From: DATLAN01 sp035527455
GTDB lineage: Bacteria; Planctomycetota; Planctomycetia; Pirellulales; Thermoguttaceae
NCBI GenBank assembly: GCA_035527455.1
Contig: DATLAN010000663.1
Span: 1 to 7,302, forward strand
DNA: 7,302 nucleotides
Direction: 5' to 3'
Shown: positions 5,919 to 7,302 of the stretch, in pieces
How positions within the stretch are numbered: the stretch's first letter is position 1
How the letters are laid out: the number at the start of each line of letters is the position of its first letter
The notes under the pieces: generated by a model
What the model was told of the DNA's origin: nothing
What the model saw: only the letters and a program-made list of their open reading frames with translations
Database searches by the model: none
Program-made: the position numbers and the translations under genes

Positions 5919-6107
5919 ATGCAACGCCCCGATGAACTGTTGATCGACGGCAGGGAAGCCGCAAAACGATTGTCGATGAGCCAGCGAACCCTGACGCGAT
6001 ACGTCAAGCGGGGCGTGATTCCATGCGTCAAGCTCGACCGCCTCGTGCGCTTCTCGCCGGAAATACTGCGGACGTGGATTAAGCGAGAACTCGGGGGGGC
6101 CGCCTGA
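5919..6107 (+). CDS. Excisionase-type helix-turn-helix DNA-binding protein
   Basis: This 62-residue protein is one winged helix-turn-helix of the MerR-like excisionase type (HTH_17). LLIDGREAAKRLSMSQRTL (7-25) is the first helix and recognition-helix region, RYVKRGVIPCVKL (27-39) the following helix and turn, and DRLVRFSPEILRTWI (40-54) the wing and last helix. Proteins of this form bind the arms of the attachment site and steer the integrase toward excision, or act as AlpA-like activators of the integrase gene. I choose the ATG at 5919 because GGAGA (5907-5911) precedes it by seven bases. A TTG at 5898 is also in frame but lacks such a site. The ATPase gene follows after 15 bases, in the same reading frame. 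The family call is firm. Whether it is an excisionase or a regulator of replication genes is open. Confidence 0.85.
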   Translation: MQRPDELLIDGREAAKRLSMSQRTLTRYVKRGVIPCVKLDRLVRFSPEILRTWIKRELGGAA

Positions 6108-6122
6108 CTCTGGTTCTCGCCC

Positions 6123-7302
6123 ATGACCGCAACCCTCCACTACTGCGACTCGCAAGCTTTTCCGGCGGAACCGGATTTTCTCCACCGGGAAACGGCCTAC
6201 CGTCAAGCGTTCTTGGAAGCCGCACAAGAGGCCGCGCACTGGCCGACGATCGACGACGACACCGTTAACGAAGCCGATCGGGACCGCCTGGCCGCAAAGG
6301 ACGCGGCATGGATCGGCGACGGCTATGCACCAGACTACGCCGTCGAAGCCGCCCGAACACGCGGCCGACGACATGCCTTCGCCGAAATCGAGTGGGCTTT
6401 CCGCGGGAAGCCGATCGAGCAGGACGCCCTTGGGCATTGGCTGATGAAGGTGGCTGGGTGGGCCAGTGCGGACGTATCGGCGAAGCCGCCCCCGCGCATC
6501 GAGGTGATGACTGCGGAAATTCCGCAGTCGGCGACTGTTTCTTTGACACAGTCACCACCTAAACGCCGTTCCCGATTAACACGCGCGGATCAACTCGAAA
6601 TCAAAGCCCCTGACTGGCTTCTCTACGGCATTTTAGAGCGCGATACGTTTGCTCAGATTTTCGGTGATCCTGGATCGGGGAAAACATTCCTTGCTCTCGA
6701 TTGGGCCTGCCGGATCGCAACCGGGACCGCTTGGCGTGGCCGCGAGGTGAAAGCCAACCCGGTAATTTATGTTGCCGGTGAAGGGCAACAGGGGATCGCG
6801 CGGCGGGCTCTGGCGTGGCAAGTTCAACACGAAGTGACACTCACTGACGCGCCTCTGTTCTCGCGGGCCGTGGCTATGACAGACGTGACTGCCCTAGGAA
6901 ATTTCGTGGCGGCCGTCAATGCCGAATCGGGGCCGCCCGCCCTGATAGTGATCGACACGCTTGCCCGTTGTTTCGGCGGTGGCGACGAAAACTCCACCCA
7001 GGATATGAGCCAGTTCATTACGGCTTGTGATGCCCTGCGGACGGCGTGGGGCTGCACGGTGTTGATCGTGCATCACACGGGGCACGCGGACAAGACGCGG
7101 GCCAGAGGGGCGATAGCCATGACGGCCGCCCTGGATGCCGAGTACCGGCTCAGTAAAACGGAATCCGGATTGACGTTGACGGCAACGAAAATGAAGGATG
7201 CCGAACTACCGCTGCCTCTTAACTTAGAACTCGTGACGGTTGACCTGCCCGGGATGTTCGACGAATTCGACAACCCAGTCACCTCGGCCGCGCTCGAGGT
7301 GA
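6123..7302 (+). CDS. RepA-like AAA ATPase (hexameric helicase type), 3' end outside the window
   Basis: The frame is open from the ATG at 6123 to the window edge, giving 393 codons without a stop. Residues 1-160 are a helical, charged, poorly conserved N-terminal part. The ATPase core begins at about 163 (PDWLLYGILERDTFAQIFG). Walker A is GDPGSGKT at 181-188, with the strand VIYVAGEG at 214-221. Walker B is ALIVIDTLAR at 273-282 with D278. The next motif is VLIVHHTGH at 313-321, followed by a basic K-T-R-A-R-G-A segment (324-330) that may supply the arginine finger. This order matches the AAA_25/RepA group of plasmid and phage replicative helicases, RecA-fold rings that unwind DNA at the element's origin. 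The start is the first ATG after an in-frame stop at 6105 and has no clear Shine-Dalgarno sequence. It probably drives replication of the excised element, possibly with a primase further right. Confidence 0.88.
   Translation, partial: MTATLHYCDSQAFPAEPDFLHRETAYRQAFLEAAQEAAHWPTIDDDTVNEADRDRLAAKDAAWIGDGYAPDYAVEAARTRGRRHAFAEIEWAFRGKPIEQDALGHWLMKVAGWASADVSAKPPPRIEVMTAEIPQSATVSLTQSPPKRRSRLTRADQLEIKAPDWLLYGILERDTFAQIFGDPGSGKTFLALDWACRIATGTAWRGREVKANPVIYVAGEGQQGIARRALAWQVQHEVTLTDAPLFSRAVAMTDVTALGNFVAAVNAESGPPALIVIDTLARCFGGGDENSTQDMSQFITACDALRTAWGCTVLIVHHTGHADKTRARGAIAMTAALDAEYRLSKTESGLTLTATKMKDAELPLPLNLELVTVDLPGMFDEFDNPVTSAALEV

Larger units (their letters stand above)
4130..7302. mobile_element. 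Left end of a tRNA-integrated element (partial; continues past the window)
   Basis: The left border is the tRNA remnant at 4130-4150. To its right come only plus-strand genes of mobile-element type: a possible regulator, an unknown small protein, an excisionase-like HTH protein and a RepA-like ATPase. To its left are minus-strand genes of a chromosomal character. The integrase, further cargo and right attachment site are not in the window, so I cannot tell an integrated plasmid, an ICE, a prophage or a satellite-type island apart. The element reads as a replication and excision module placed close to one end. Confidence 0.75.

Noticed and set aside
1..7302. CRISPR array, insertion sequence or riboswitch
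   Set aside because: I found no regularly spaced repeats, transposase fragments, IS-type terminal repeats or recognisable aptamer core in the window.

Overview
The window looks like a GC-rich bacterial chromosome, most likely a planctomycete, interrupted at about position 4130 by the left end of an integrated mobile element. The planctomycete assignment is an inference. It rests on G/C-rich third codon positions, several starts without a Shine-Dalgarno sequence, and a long repeat protein with an N-terminal SEC-C-like motif of a kind I associate with that phylum. No rRNA or other strong taxonomic marker is present.

Left part (1-4128), all genes on the minus strand. In transcription order these are a 711-residue SEC-C/TPR-like protein (3847-1712), a PP2C-type Ser/Thr protein phosphatase (1593-793) and a single-domain CheY-like response regulator (618-199). 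A long hairpin at 131-184 follows the last gene. The phosphatase and the receiver protein suggest a small signalling locus. The large antisense reading frames here are compositional shadows.

Junction (4089-4308). On the minus strand a strong Rho-independent terminator (4089-4128) is directly preceded by the last 21 bases of a tRNA gene: T-loop, 3' T-stem strand, 3' acceptor strand and discriminator base. The rest of the tRNA is absent. This is the usual scar of a tyrosine-recombinase element integrated into a tRNA 3' end. The element lies to the right, and the reconstituted full tRNA should lie beyond the right edge. A plus-strand reading frame runs through the tRNA remnant and ends at 4308 with a protein-like tail. 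I interpret it as the detached C-terminus of the element's integrase, whose gene would be continuous only in the excised circle. Inverted and direct repeats crowd this end.

Element part (4130-7302), all genes on the plus strand and closely spaced from 4425 on. They are a 323-residue protein with sigma-factor-like ends and a four-cysteine centre, a 162-residue protein I do not recognise, a 62-residue excisionase-type helix-turn-helix protein, and a RepA-like AAA ATPase (hexameric helicase type) that runs off the right edge. This is a control and replication module typical of integrated plasmids, prophages or phage-satellite-like islands. The integrase, cargo and far attachment site are outside the window.
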